Source: BTQM01 sp036985875
GTDB taxonomy: Bacteria > Patescibacteriota > Minisyncoccia > Phycocordibacterales > UBA1539
Direction: 5' to 3'
Length of the DNA: 19,725 nucleotides
Assembly: GCA_036985875.1 (NCBI GenBank)
Contig: BTQM01000012.1
Coordinates: 1-19,725 of the forward strand
Shown here: piece after piece, positions 6,602 through 13,391 of the stretch
Layout of the letters: each line of letters opens with the position of its first letter
Position numbering within the stretch: the first letter of the stretch is position 1
Translations under genes and position numbers: made by a program
The notes under the pieces: model-generated
What the model was told of the DNA's origin: nothing
The model's input: only the letters and a program-made list of their open reading frames with translations
The model's database searches: none

Positions 6602-6656
6602 CCACGTTTTTGGGGGGGCAGTTGCAGAAAAATAGCATTTCGTTCATACTTTGCAG

Positions 6657-6662
6657 TAGAAT
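6657..6662 (+). promoter_or_regulatory. Possible -10 box for the 80-residue gene
   Basis: TAGAAT (five of six matches) gives a predicted start near 6669 and a 25-base leader that contains the AAGGAGG site. The -35 region is poor. An alternative pair is TTGCAG (6622-6627) and CATACT (6645-6650) with a 17-base spacer. Confidence 0.4.
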
Positions 6663-6693
6663 AAAACATTCCGCATGAAGGAGGAAGTGTCTG

Positions 6694-6936
6694 ATGTCCA
6701 ACCCACATCATCCATTTAAAAAATGTATGGTCTTTGTTTGTGACGATATACCAAAAAATAAAGGGTTAGTGGTTTACCAAGATTCCGTCGGTTTTTTCTA
6801 TCTCAAGAAACTGGTGCAAAAAGAAGGTCTGGCAACTCCATTTTCGTCCATTGAAGAAATTGAGTTATACCTGGGAATAAAAAAGCTTACATTGCTCAAG
6901 GGGGTAGATCTTACAGGCAGGAAGGGTTCCCGGTAA
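6694..6936 (+). CDS. Small orphan protein, 80 residues
   Basis: No family recognised. Evidence that it is a real gene is contextual: a strong Shine-Dalgarno AAGGAGG (6678-6684) 9 bases before the ATG, and an intrinsic terminator 19 bases after the stop. The chain is soluble and mixed: MSNPHHPFKKCMVFVCDD, then a segment with predicted beta strands (GLVVYQDSVGFFYLKKL), an acidic helix (SIEEIELYLG) and a basic tail (LTGRKGSR). Two cysteines (residues 11 and 16) lie near the N-terminus. It is transcribed divergently from nth and alone, in the same stand-alone, Shine-Dalgarno-led style as the HExxH gene at 4282-4950. Its function cannot be inferred. Confidence 0.75.
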   Translation: MSNPHHPFKKCMVFVCDDIPKNKGLVVYQDSVGFFYLKKLVQKEGLATPFSSIEEIELYLGIKKLTLLKGVDLTGRKGSR

Positions 6937-6955
6937 CATTTGAATGAGTACAGAG

Positions 6956-6981
6956 CGCGCCATCTATGTGGCGCGTTTTTT
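6956..6981 (+). terminator. Intrinsic terminator of the 80-residue gene
   Basis: CGCGCCA (6956-6962) and TGGCGCG (6969-6975) form a 7-bp GC-rich stem with a 6-base loop, followed by six T. There is no matching A-run on the other side, so it serves + only. Confidence 0.9.
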
Positions 6982-7014
6982 AATATTGCCTTACAAAGGG
7001 CGCCTCTTTGCGAT

Positions 7015-8493
7015 CTAAAGCGACCGAAGATACTTGAAAATCTCAACCATCGCCAATGTATCAAGTCTGCAGTACTGAATAAGGTCATTCATGATCTTAT
7101 CTTTTGTGCCACTATTTTCGCCATTAAGTACTGTTTCCATCCAGAGCCTCTGCGCCGTACTACCCTCGTGAATATCCAGTTCGTCGTACGACAAGCTTGG
7201 CACGATCACCGGGAGCACTTTTTTGATCGATGCGCTCCCCAGAAAATCTTTATCAACAAACCAACCCTCGGAGAAAGGAATCATGAGATCCACGATCCTG
7301 TCGTTTATATCCTTAAAAAACTCTTTGTATTCCGGAAACATCTCACCCAACTCTTCATTGCGCCCTTTTTCAAAACCTTCATACCATACAAGGACCGACC
7401 CTTCAGGACCAATATCATTTCTGAGTTCATGTGACAGCGGATCGCCGGGATGCGAGTTTTCGGTATGTAAATACTCTTTATGTTCTAGTTCTCCGTCAGG
7501 GCTTTTTAAAATATGGAGTGAGTACTGAAATGGCACTTGTTGGTATGGTCGAATGCCATCAAAGGCCGGTATCACCCCCGCAAGTGTTTCGTAATCAAGG
7601 AAGTAAAGCGGGTATTTAAGTGCCTCAAGAAAAGACGAGATGCTTTCCTTTTCAATATGGCGCAAGCCGCTCTTGGTTGCCTCCGCCTGCCTGCGCTGTT
7701 TGGGGATAAGGTTAAAATCATCCGGTATGTCAGATATCAGCGTTACGCCCAGATCCTCAAGCTCGCCAATGCGCCTAGCGCCCGGTGAAAATAGATCATA
7801 GATGCTGTATTTCTCTCCTTCTCCCCTTATGATCTTGTATATTTCCATCCACTCTTTAAATGCTCCAAGATTTACATAACGCGGAGATATATCCGGCATC
7901 TCCTCTAGGGCAACGACTTCATGCGCTTTTTTAATACTCTCTTTTGTTGAGTCTATCTTCTCCCTCACTTTGTCGGTAATGTCTTCCGTTGTCGTGATCC
8001 CCTCCACGTCGATATCTCCCTCCCGCACGTATTGGTTGTTCACATGAATGACCGCGATATTCCTTATCGTTAGTCCCGCACTCTCAAGAACGATCACTTG
8101 GAACGCGAGATCGTGTATGTGGTCTACCTTCACACTGGTGCTTGATTTTATTTCATACAGGTCAAACGTATTGCCCTCAACCCTATCAAGCACATCTATG
8201 ATGCAGGTGATGTCGTCAGCTTCAAATCTTCCCTGAAATATTGTTTTCGTACCCTGCGCCAACGACTCCTGCGTCCTTCTAGGGAGATCGAGGTATTCCT
8301 TGTAACTATCAAAACCCAACTGCACGGCATCGGGAAACAGCTTCTCCGCATAGTCTTCAAAAAGCTTACCCTGATCAAACAAGGCCTGTAGACTATCGCT
8401 GGGTGCGGGAAGCTTTTTTTTGTCATGTTTCTTCAGCCACAGCCAAGCCGGGTGCTTCAGAAACATCATGAACTCTGATTTTGAAATTACCAT
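7015..8493 (-). CDS. DUF2779 protein: PD-(D/E)XK (RecB-like) plus DEDD/RNase H-like nuclease
   Basis: Two-domain putative nuclease of 492 residues. The N-terminal half resembles RecB-type PD-(D/E)XK nucleases: an acidic helix (FEDYAEKLF, about residue 45), a core D100...E114-I-K116 (YEIKSS) and Q132 in a later helix. The C-terminal half is DUF2779, with PLYFLDYETL (D300, E302), the highly typical IPAFDGIRPYQQVPFQYSLH (309-327), D402 region and YCRLDT (D478), arranged like a DEDD exonuclease. Many relatives have a Cys-rich, probably Fe-S, segment between the domains; here that region (about 200-260) has no Cys, and the only cysteines are C97 and C475. It is probably a DNA-processing enzyme, but its substrate is unknown. 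There is no Shine-Dalgarno; TAGAAT lies 9 bases before the ATG. Confidence 0.88.
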   Translation of the reverse strand: MVISKSEFMMFLKHPAWLWLKKHDKKKLPAPSDSLQALFDQGKLFEDYAEKLFPDAVQLGFDSYKEYLDLPRRTQESLAQGTKTIFQGRFEADDITCIIDVLDRVEGNTFDLYEIKSSTSVKVDHIHDLAFQVIVLESAGLTIRNIAVIHVNNQYVREGDIDVEGITTTEDITDKVREKIDSTKESIKKAHEVVALEEMPDISPRYVNLGAFKEWMEIYKIIRGEGEKYSIYDLFSPGARRIGELEDLGVTLISDIPDDFNLIPKQRRQAEATKSGLRHIEKESISSFLEALKYPLYFLDYETLAGVIPAFDGIRPYQQVPFQYSLHILKSPDGELEHKEYLHTENSHPGDPLSHELRNDIGPEGSVLVWYEGFEKGRNEELGEMFPEYKEFFKDINDRIVDLMIPFSEGWFVDKDFLGSASIKKVLPVIVPSLSYDELDIHEGSTAQRLWMETVLNGENSGTKDKIMNDLIQYCRLDTLAMVEIFKYLRSL

Positions 8494-8502
8494 TGTTTGA
8501 TT

Positions 8503-8508
8503 ATTCTA
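8503..8508 (-). promoter_or_regulatory. -10-like box just before the DUF2779 gene
   Basis: On -, TAGAAT (five of six matches) ends 9 bases before the ATG at 8493. With no Shine-Dalgarno present, it suggests a leaderless or near-leaderless transcript. No good -35 is visible. Confidence 0.4.
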
Positions 8509-8517
8509 TAAAACGAA

Positions 8518-8757
8518 TTATTCACGACTTAGACCTGCATGGGGTCTTAACATTTCACACACATCTATATCTGGATATTCTTCAATGAGCCCCCTAACTA
8601 CTTCGCTTTGTTTTTTGCTTGTATGAGCATATTCATGCAAAAATTTTTCAATAATTTCATTTTTAACACTTTGTTCAATTTCAATGTTTTTATCCTTGGT
8701 GGTTTCAGCTAACTTGTCAAAATTTGATCAAGATTTAAAATCTGTTGGTTTTTCCAT
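8518..8757 (-). pseudogene. Small AT-rich ORF interrupted by an in-frame TGA
   Basis: From the ATG at 8757 the frame reads MEKPTDFKS, then TGA (8728-8730), and stays open for about 69 more codons to a TAA at 8518-8520. The second part is a credible acidic/basic helical protein (e.g. NEIIEKFLHEYAHTSKK, then LIEEYPDIDVCEMLRPH). TGA probably replaces TGG or another sense codon. A perfect TATAAT (8797-8802) about 40 bases upstream supports a once-expressed gene. No good internal start with a Shine-Dalgarno site follows the TGA. Composition is much more AT-rich than the neighbours, suggesting transfer. It occupies most of the 382-base gap between the DUF2779 gene and glmS; 8758-8875 otherwise holds only AT-rich sequence. 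No family is recognised. Confidence 0.55.
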
Positions 8758-8796
8758 ATGAATAATTTTGTTGATTAAAAAATTAGAACTGATTAG

Positions 8797-8802
8797 ATTA
8801 TA
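8797..8802 (-). promoter_or_regulatory. -10 box upstream of the interrupted small ORF
   Basis: On -, a perfect TATAAT with a predicted transcript start near 8790, about 33 bases before the ATG at 8757. The -35 is not recognisable. Confidence 0.4.
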
Positions 8803-8875
8803 TCGCATAACTCATATTTATACGAAGTATTTTTGTAATATCAACTTTTTTTACATATTATGCAAACTCCGTCCT

Positions 8876-10768
8876 CTACTCCACCGTCACGGACTTGGCG
8901 AGGTTGCGGGGTTTGTCCACGTCGCGGCCTAGGGCGCGGGCGAAGTGGTACGCGAATAGCTGAAGAGGGATGATCTCTACCAGCGGATAGAAAAGTGGAT
9001 CTTCCAAGGTGGGTATGGTGATGACATCACCAACTTTTTGAATGAGCGGATCGGACGCTCCGCTCTCGTCTGTGATGACGAGCACTCTCCCGCCTTTTGA
9101 CTTTATTTGTTCAATTGAGTTTTTGGAAAGGTCAAACAGCGGATCCTTGGGCATGATGATGACGGAAAGGCATTCCTTGTCAACGATCGCGATCGGGCCA
9201 TGTTTTAACTCTCCTAAGGGGTAGCTCCCCGCTTCCATGTAAGTGAGTTCCTTGAATTTGAGTGCGGCTTCGTTCGCGATGGGAATATGTATCCCACGCG
9301 CGAGAAAATTGATGTTTCGTATGTCGGTGTGTCTAGATACTATTTCTTTGATCGTTTCTCCCGCGGCAAGCATTTTTTTCATCTTGTCGGGAATTTCTTC
9401 AAGGTGTTCAATGAATTTTTTTCCGTCCCCTACTTGCATACTCCTGCCGCGAGCAAGGGAAAGCGCCAAGAGGTAGAATATCGCGGCCTGCGAAGTGAAC
9501 GCCTTTGTGGAGGCAACGCCTATTTCTGCTCCGGCACGCGTGTACACGCCGGCTTTTGTTTCGTTCGCGATCGCGCTCCCTACGACATTTACGATCCCAA
9601 ACGTGAAATATCCTTTGTCTCTCGCGGATTGTACTGCGCCCAGTGTGTCGGCGGTCTCCCCTGATTGGCTCACCATAAACACCGCTGTAATATTCGGATC
9701 CAATACCTGCTTACGGTAACGGAACTCTGAAGCAATTTCATTTTGCACATCTACACGAGCAAAATGTTCTATCAGACCACGTCCCAAACAGCCGGCATTA
9801 TGCGCGGTTCCGCATGCAACGGTATACATATGCTTGATGTTCTTCAAAAATTCTTTGTCATCAATAAGTCCACCCAACACGGCATTTCCTGTCTTTTTGT
9901 CATATCTTCCCAATATAGTGCTTTTTGTTGTGGCAGGCTGTTCAAATATCTCTTTCAGCATGAATGTTTCGTATTCTCCTTTTGAAAGATCATCTATAGA
10001 TACACCCGATATGGTGTTCTCTGTTTTTGATATGTGTTTTTTGTGTTTGTCGGCATAGTGAAAAATTTTATACTCCTTCTCGCTTCCTGCAACATCAAGC
10101 ACGGCAAACTCGCCATCGCGCATCGTAATAAATTTATCGGTATAGCGCAATATCGCGTTTACGCTTGAAGCGACAATAAAAGAATCGGGTGCGAGCCCTA
10201 TGTTTACGGGGCTTCCGTTTTTCACCAGATATAGTTTTTTTGGTTCGTCGATGAAAAAGACCACAAGTCCGAAACTTCCCTCCAAAAGCTCCACGGCGTG
10301 CAGTATTGCCTCCTCGAGAGATATGTTGTTTTTTTGAAACTCCTCTATCTGATGGGCAATAACTTCACTATCGGTATCGGATCTGAATGTGTGCCCCTTT
10401 CCAACAAGGTCTTTCTTTAGCGGCGCATAGTTAAGTATCGTGCCGTTATGCACGATCGCGATATGCTTGCCACAGTCGGTATGCGGATGGGCGTTTTTGA
10501 TGGACGGTTTACCTACGGTCGACCACCTATTATGAGCAATAATGGCATGTACGTTTTTACATGACTCGCCCATTGCAGTATATATGTCCTCCTCCCGCAG
10601 ATGTTCGCTTGGCGCGCCGAGGCACTTGTACGTACTAATGTCCGCATCACCCATTACAGCGATACCCGCACTGTCGTACCCGCGGTATTCCAGATCGCGC
10701 AACATGGAAATGGCCTTAGGGATGAGGTTGCCTTTTTCTTTTGAAAGTATTGCCGCGATGCCGCACAT
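8876..10768 (-). CDS. glmS: Glutamine--fructose-6-phosphate aminotransferase (isomerizing)
   Basis: First committed enzyme of amino-sugar synthesis, making glucosamine-6-phosphate from fructose-6-phosphate and glutamine; it supplies UDP-GlcNAc used by MurG. The protein starts MCGIAAIL, with Cys2 the glutaminase nucleophile after Met removal. AHNRWSTVG, NAHPHTD, HNGTILNY and FRSDTDSEVIAHQIEE belong to the class II amidotransferase domain (about 1-230). Two SIS sugar-isomerase domains follow, with VACGTAHNAG and SQSGETADTLGA in the first and LKFKELTYMEAGSYPLGELKHGP leading into the second. The C-terminus KPRNLAKSVTVE is the classical family ending. At 630 residues it is slightly longer than E. 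coli GlmS (609). There is no Shine-Dalgarno; the upstream sequence is a run of AAAT repeats. The upstream gap is filled by palindromic element B, with no sign of a glmS ribozyme. Confidence 0.98.
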   Translation of the reverse strand: MCGIAAILSKEKGNLIPKAISMLRDLEYRGYDSAGIAVMGDADISTYKCLGAPSEHLREEDIYTAMGESCKNVHAIIAHNRWSTVGKPSIKNAHPHTDCGKHIAIVHNGTILNYAPLKKDLVGKGHTFRSDTDSEVIAHQIEEFQKNNISLEEAILHAVELLEGSFGLVVFFIDEPKKLYLVKNGSPVNIGLAPDSFIVASSVNAILRYTDKFITMRDGEFAVLDVAGSEKEYKIFHYADKHKKHISKTENTISGVSIDDLSKGEYETFMLKEIFEQPATTKSTILGRYDKKTGNAVLGGLIDDKEFLKNIKHMYTVACGTAHNAGCLGRGLIEHFARVDVQNEIASEFRYRKQVLDPNITAVFMVSQSGETADTLGAVQSARDKGYFTFGIVNVVGSAIANETKAGVYTRAGAEIGVASTKAFTSQAAIFYLLALSLARGRSMQVGDGKKFIEHLEEIPDKMKKMLAAGETIKEIVSRHTDIRNINFLARGIHIPIANEAALKFKELTYMEAGSYPLGELKHGPIAIVDKECLSVIIMPKDPLFDLSKNSIEQIKSKGGRVLVITDESGASDPLIQKVGDVITIPTLEDPLFYPLVEIIPLQLFAYHFARALGRDVDKPRNLAKSVTVE

Positions 10769-10791
10769 AATGTTTATTTATTTATTTGTTT

Positions 10792-10948
10792 ACTTTGAAT
10801 GACGAAATATCTTCTACTGCGAGCTTACAACATAAGCGACTTCATCTTTCATCCTCGTTTTCCGTAGCTCTGCTACGAAAAACTCGTCTTCAAGCGAACT
10901 TGCTTGTGTTGTGAACTCTCGCTACGAACCTATTTAGTCATTCAAAGT
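10792..10948. repeat. 157-bp imperfect palindrome, MITE-like (element B)
   Basis: The ends are a perfect 12-bp inverted repeat: ACTTTGAATGAC (10792-10803) and GTCATTCAAAGT (10937-10948). Similarity between the arms continues inward with small differences (AAATA, TTC, GCGAG, ACAACA, AAGC). It ends in a central hairpin CGTAGC-TCT-GCTACG at 10865-10879. The whole block could fold into one long hairpin. The left end lies just upstream of glmS; the right end overlaps the exonuclease gene, supplying its last four codons. Its segment TTCTACTGCGAG (10812-10823) also occurs in element C (18721-18732). Confidence 0.7.
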
Positions 10949-11542
10949 GTTTATTAAGTACTCCGGAAGCAGGAATTTTTTGAACTCCGGCAGGAGAGGC
11001 GCACCGCGAATAATGCGCGAAAATGCTTCCGCTTCCACCTTGGCGCCGACAAGTGCGTTGTGGGGTTTGGGCTCTTCGGGGATACCAACGTACACTAAGG
11101 CGGCATCTAAATTGATATCCGAACGGCGATTCTTTATCGGCAGTGAAATGCCACGACGCAGGTGGTCGGAAAATACGAGCGAGTGCATGTCAACCGTCCG
11201 CGACGGAAACCGCATGTCAACGCCTGCACGCCTGAACGAATCGTTCACAAAATCCCTGTCAAACGAGGGATTCTGTCCCGCAAGAGTAATGTCGCGTATG
11301 GGCGTGAGCCACTCCTTAAAAGCCGCCATCACTTCCTCCAGCGACTTTTTATTTTTGTCCCAAGCATCTTCTTCTGTAAACCCGTTTACCGCAAGCGCCT
11401 CTTCTGAAATAAGCGCGCCATCCCACGCGCGGCACTCCTCGTAGAACTGCCGCTCTGGATCGTCAAAATCCACCGCGCCGATGGAAAGGAGTGCATATGT
11501 GCGAGGGACAAGTCCCGACGTTTCCACATCTACTACGACCAT
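10934..11542 (-). CDS. DnaQ-like (DEDDh) 3'-5' exonuclease family protein lacking the last catalytic Asp
   Basis: RNase T/DnaQ-type fold, 202 residues. Exo I is VDVETSG (D5, E7), Exo II is GQNPSFDRDFV (D95), and Exo III begins at H161 in PHNALVGAKVEAEAF. In active members the residue five after the His is Asp (HxAxxDA); here it is Gly166, encoded GGC. The protein may therefore be weakly active, inactive, or a substrate-binding relative. The ATG at 11542 lies inside the end of the Nudix gene (10-base overlap), implying translational coupling. The last four residues (TLND) and the stop region lie in the inverted-repeat end of element B, so the C-terminus may have been changed by insertion. The family removes 3' nucleotides from DNA or RNA; the actual substrate here is unknown. 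Confidence 0.85.
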   Translation of the reverse strand: MVVVDVETSGLVPRTYALLSIGAVDFDDPERQFYEECRAWDGALISEEALAVNGFTEEDAWDKNKKSLEEVMAAFKEWLTPIRDITLAGQNPSFDRDFVNDSFRRAGVDMRFPSRTVDMHSLVFSDHLRRGISLPIKNRRSDINLDAALVYVGIPEEPKPHNALVGAKVEAEAFSRIIRGAPLLPEFKKFLLPEYLINTLND

Positions 11543-11964
11543 ACGTTTGTGTTGTTATCTAAATACCGCTTCGCCTGCCGCAAGATACTCTTTGACCCGT
11601 CAAAAGTGATAGCTCCAAGCGCATCTTCGAACAAAGCCCATCGGTAATCCTGCAGCTCTCCCTTCTGAAGTGTTACCCGCTCATTTTCTACGATACCGAG
11701 GAAGTAGCGCACCGTTTTCTCCACCGGAGTCCCGTTTTTAGCAAAGTGGTAATTCTCGGTGAATGATACACTTTTCAGTATATCACAGTTCGAAATACCC
11801 GTTTCTTCCGTAAACTCCCTCCGCGCCGCCGCATGCTCGCTCTCTCCTGCCCGTGCATGCCCCTTGGGAAATCCCCAGTGCCCACTGTTGTGGCGCACGA
11901 TAAGAAAGAGGATTTCGTCCCCCTCCTTGCGTACGGGTATAATGCCGAATGATCGTTCTTTCAT
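11533..11964 (-). CDS. Nudix hydrolase, Ap4A-hydrolase-like
   Basis: 143-residue Nudix protein. The Nudix box is complete and to pattern: G35-x5-E41-x7-R49-E50-F-T-E53-E54-x-G56-I57, which binds metal for hydrolysis of a nucleoside diphosphate linked to another group. The lead-in HWGFPKGHARAGE and the small size resemble asymmetrical diadenosine tetraphosphatases (NUDT2/MutT group), but substrate cannot be assigned by eye. It lies 26 bases after the Ada-like membrane protein gene and overlaps the exonuclease gene by 10 bases, so the three probably form one transcript. There is no Shine-Dalgarno before the ATG at 11964. Confidence 0.92.
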   Translation of the reverse strand: MKERSFGIIPVRKEGDEILFLIVRHNSGHWGFPKGHARAGESEHAAARREFTEETGISNCDILKSVSFTENYHFAKNGTPVEKTVRYFLGIVENERVTLQKGELQDYRWALFEDALGAITFDGSKSILRQAKRYLDNNTNVWS

Positions 11965-11990
11965 GTGTATTTAGATTAAGCTCGCTAAGC

Positions 11991-12443
11991 TCACTTCAGC
12001 CCTTTGCAATTTTTCGCAGGCGTATATCCCGCACGCTGCGCTTCTTCTCCGTTTTGAAACGTGACTTTATTTTCCTCCTTTATTCTTTTCGCGCCTGAGC
12101 ACCACGGAAAATGGTACTTGGTCCCGTTCTTTGAGCCAACAAGAAACCCTTCCTGCGTGAGCGCGGCGTTGTTTGTATCAGGAATATCAGGTCCGTTGCC
12201 GCCCGGGGCTTCCAGAACAGCGTTTTTGGCTTGGATTGCGCCCGCAATGGACGCACCTTGCATCTCGATCCTGATGGGCTCTTTCAATTCCCCCATTTTG
12301 GACAGCCGCCCCAGACCGAAACTTCCGAATGCCACCAAAACAATAAGTAGGGCGACGAAAAGATCTTCTTTTGGCACATTCAAGGCCTCCCATTTTTCAT
12401 GAATAAAAACCTTGATTTTTAGGGTAATATTCTTTATACTCAT
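11991..12443 (-). CDS. Single-pass membrane protein with Ada-like metal-binding C-terminal domain
   Basis: 150 residues using the ATG at 12443. A cytosolic N-terminus of about 27 residues precedes a membrane helix at about 28-45 (LFVALLIVLVAFGSFGLG), then a Pro/Gly/Asn-rich linker. The C-terminal module (about 98-150) contains KYHFPWCSGAKRIKEENKVTF and GYTPAKNCKGL, like the Ada zinc-binding fold and related small domains seen next to nucleases. Only two cysteines (C115, C146) plus H111 are available, rather than Ada's four. The frame is open to a GTG at 12497, but TATAAT 6 bases before 12443 points to a leaderless start there. It lies upstream of the Nudix and DnaQ-like genes. Its role is unknown; an extracytoplasmic metal- or DNA-binding domain is a guess. 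Confidence 0.82.
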   Translation of the reverse strand: MSIKNITLKIKVFIHEKWEALNVPKEDLFVALLIVLVAFGSFGLGRLSKMGELKEPIRIEMQGASIAGAIQAKNAVLEAPGGNGPDIPDTNNAALTQEGFLVGSKNGTKYHFPWCSGAKRIKEENKVTFQNGEEAQRAGYTPAKNCKGLK

Positions 12444-12449
12444 GGGGTT

Positions 12450-12455
12450 ATTATA
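12450..12455 (-). promoter_or_regulatory. -10 box of the Ada-like gene (leaderless)
   Basis: On -, a perfect TATAAT ends 6 bases before the ATG at 12443. Transcription would start at or within a base of the start codon. The -35 (TAGCCC at 17-base spacing) is weak. Confidence 0.55.
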
Positions 12456-12464
12456 GATAATAAT

Positions 12465-12495
12465 TTGAGTGAGGGCTAGTCGGTACAAGTATAAC
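12465..12495 (+). promoter_or_regulatory. Possible rpmA promoter
   Basis: TTGAGT (12465-12470) and TATAAC (12490-12495) stand 19 bases apart, longer than ideal, with a predicted start about 20 bases before the rpmA ATG. It lies back-to-back with the promoter of the Ada-like gene. Confidence 0.4.
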
Positions 12496-12521
12496 ACCGC
12501 TCGCTACACTCATAAATAATC

Positions 12522-12794
12522 ATGGCACATAGAAAAGCGGGAGGGTCGGCGAAAAACCTTCGGGATTCAAATCCAAAATATCTTGGAACAAAACTCTACG
12601 ACGGAGAACATGCGAAAGTGGGCAGCGTTTTGGTGCGTCAGAGGGGAACAAAAATAATGCCCGGGGAGAACGTGGGGCTTGGCAAAGACCACACGCTGTT
12701 TGCCTTGAAAGAAGGCGTTGTGAAATTCACCTCAAAAAGAAAAGTGGGGTTTAACGGAAAAGAGGTAAGAAAAAAAGTAGTCAACATCGCATAA
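12522..12794 (+). CDS. rpmA: Large ribosomal subunit protein bL27
   Basis: 90-residue basic ribosomal protein that reaches the peptidyl-transferase centre of the 50S subunit. The family pattern is clear: MAHRKAGGSAKNLRDSNPKYLG, VRQRGTKIMPGENVGLGKDHTLFAL, and a Lys-rich C-terminus. The N-terminus begins directly at MAHRKAGG, without the cleavable extension of Firmicutes. The usual partner rplU (bL21) is not adjacent. No Shine-Dalgarno precedes the ATG. It is transcribed convergently with rplI, and both share the two-way terminator at 12811-12863. Confidence 0.97.
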   Translation: MAHRKAGGSAKNLRDSNPKYLGTKLYDGEHAKVGSVLVRQRGTKIMPGENVGLGKDHTLFALKEGVVKFTSKRKVGFNGKEVRKKVVNIA

Positions 12795-12810
12795 ACATCC
12801 AAACGGCAAA

Positions 12811-12863
12811 TAAAAAAACAAAAAAACGTCCCGCTAGAAGCGGGACGTTTTTTTGTTTTTTTA
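12811..12863. terminator. Two-way intrinsic terminator between rpmA and rplI
   Basis: A perfect 24-bp inverted repeat (12811-12834 and 12840-12863) around a 5-base loop (TAGAA). The core ACGTCCCGC/GCGGGACGT is followed on each strand by a T7-G-T7 tract, so it can end transcription from either side. The rplI stop codon (12861-12863) lies within its right end. Confidence 0.97.
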
Positions 12864-13307
12864 TTTAGTTGCCTCCACGCTAAGCTTAAGAGAGATCGTT
12901 TTGTCGCCCACCTTGATTTTTACCTCATACTCCCCTATTTCTTTTATGGGTTGGGGGGAAACGACATGCTCCGCATTTACCTCAAGCCCCGTTTCTTCTT
13001 TGATACGAGCGGCTATTTCTTCTTTGTGGATCCCAGCAAAGAGATTCCCTTTTTCATTCGCTCTTCCCTCTATGGACACTGTGGCTCCATCCAATTTTGC
13101 GATATCTTTCAAGAGCACCTCTTCTTGCGCCTTCCGCTGTGTTTCGTATTGCAGGCGCATACTATCGGCTTTTTTTATTGCGTTTTCCGTTGCAAACTCT
13201 GCAAGTCCTCTGGGAATAAGAAAATTCCGCGCGTAGCCGGCAGGCACGTCTTTCGCGTCGTATTTTCTCCCCACTTTTAAAATGTCCTGCAATAATATTA
13301 CTTTCAT
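12861..13307 (-). CDS. rplI: Large ribosomal subunit protein bL9
   Basis: 148-residue 50S protein with the typical elongated two-domain layout. The N-terminal domain MKVILLQDILKVGRKYDAKDVPAGYARNFLIPRGLA is diagnostic; a charged connecting helix (about 38-75) and a C-terminal domain follow. The length matches the family. bL9 is reported as missing in some CPR groups, so its presence is mildly informative for placement. There is no Shine-Dalgarno; TATTAT ends 8 bases before the ATG at 13307. The stop codon lies in the shared terminator. The ctpA-type gene upstream on - ends 84 bases away. Confidence 0.97.
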   Translation of the reverse strand: MKVILLQDILKVGRKYDAKDVPAGYARNFLIPRGLAEFATENAIKKADSMRLQYETQRKAQEEVLLKDIAKLDGATVSIEGRANEKGNLFAGIHKEEIAARIKEETGLEVNAEHVVSPQPIKEIGEYEVKIKVGDKTISLKLSVEATK

Positions 13308-13315
13308 GGTTTTTT

Positions 13316-13321
13316 ATAATA
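13316..13321 (-). promoter_or_regulatory. -10 box of rplI (leaderless)
   Basis: On -, TATTAT (five of six matches) ends 8 bases before the ATG, predicting a transcript beginning at the start codon. The -35 is not clear. Confidence 0.5.
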
Positions 13322-13391
13322 TTCGGGCTTTCACAAATAATATTCCTGTCAGTATACAAAAAGGGGCGCCATTTTGCAACCTCTTTCATGC

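Noticed and set aside
5968..6678. 236-codon ORF on + opposite nth
   Set aside because: It is a mirror of the nth coding sequence with no domain of its own.
6589..6711. Longer nth reading frame starting at 6711 or 6669
   Set aside because: The extra 41 codons do not resemble Nth N-termini, and a good -10 box lies 7 bases before the GTG at 6588.
8728..8730. TGA recoded as Gly or Trp in this organism
   Set aside because: murG, the M23 peptidase and cysS all end naturally with TGA, so a genome-wide recoding does not fit.
10769..10933. glmS ribozyme/riboswitch upstream of glmS
   Set aside because: The gap is filled by the palindromic element B and AAAT repeats; no ribozyme core sequence or pseudoknot arrangement was recognisable.
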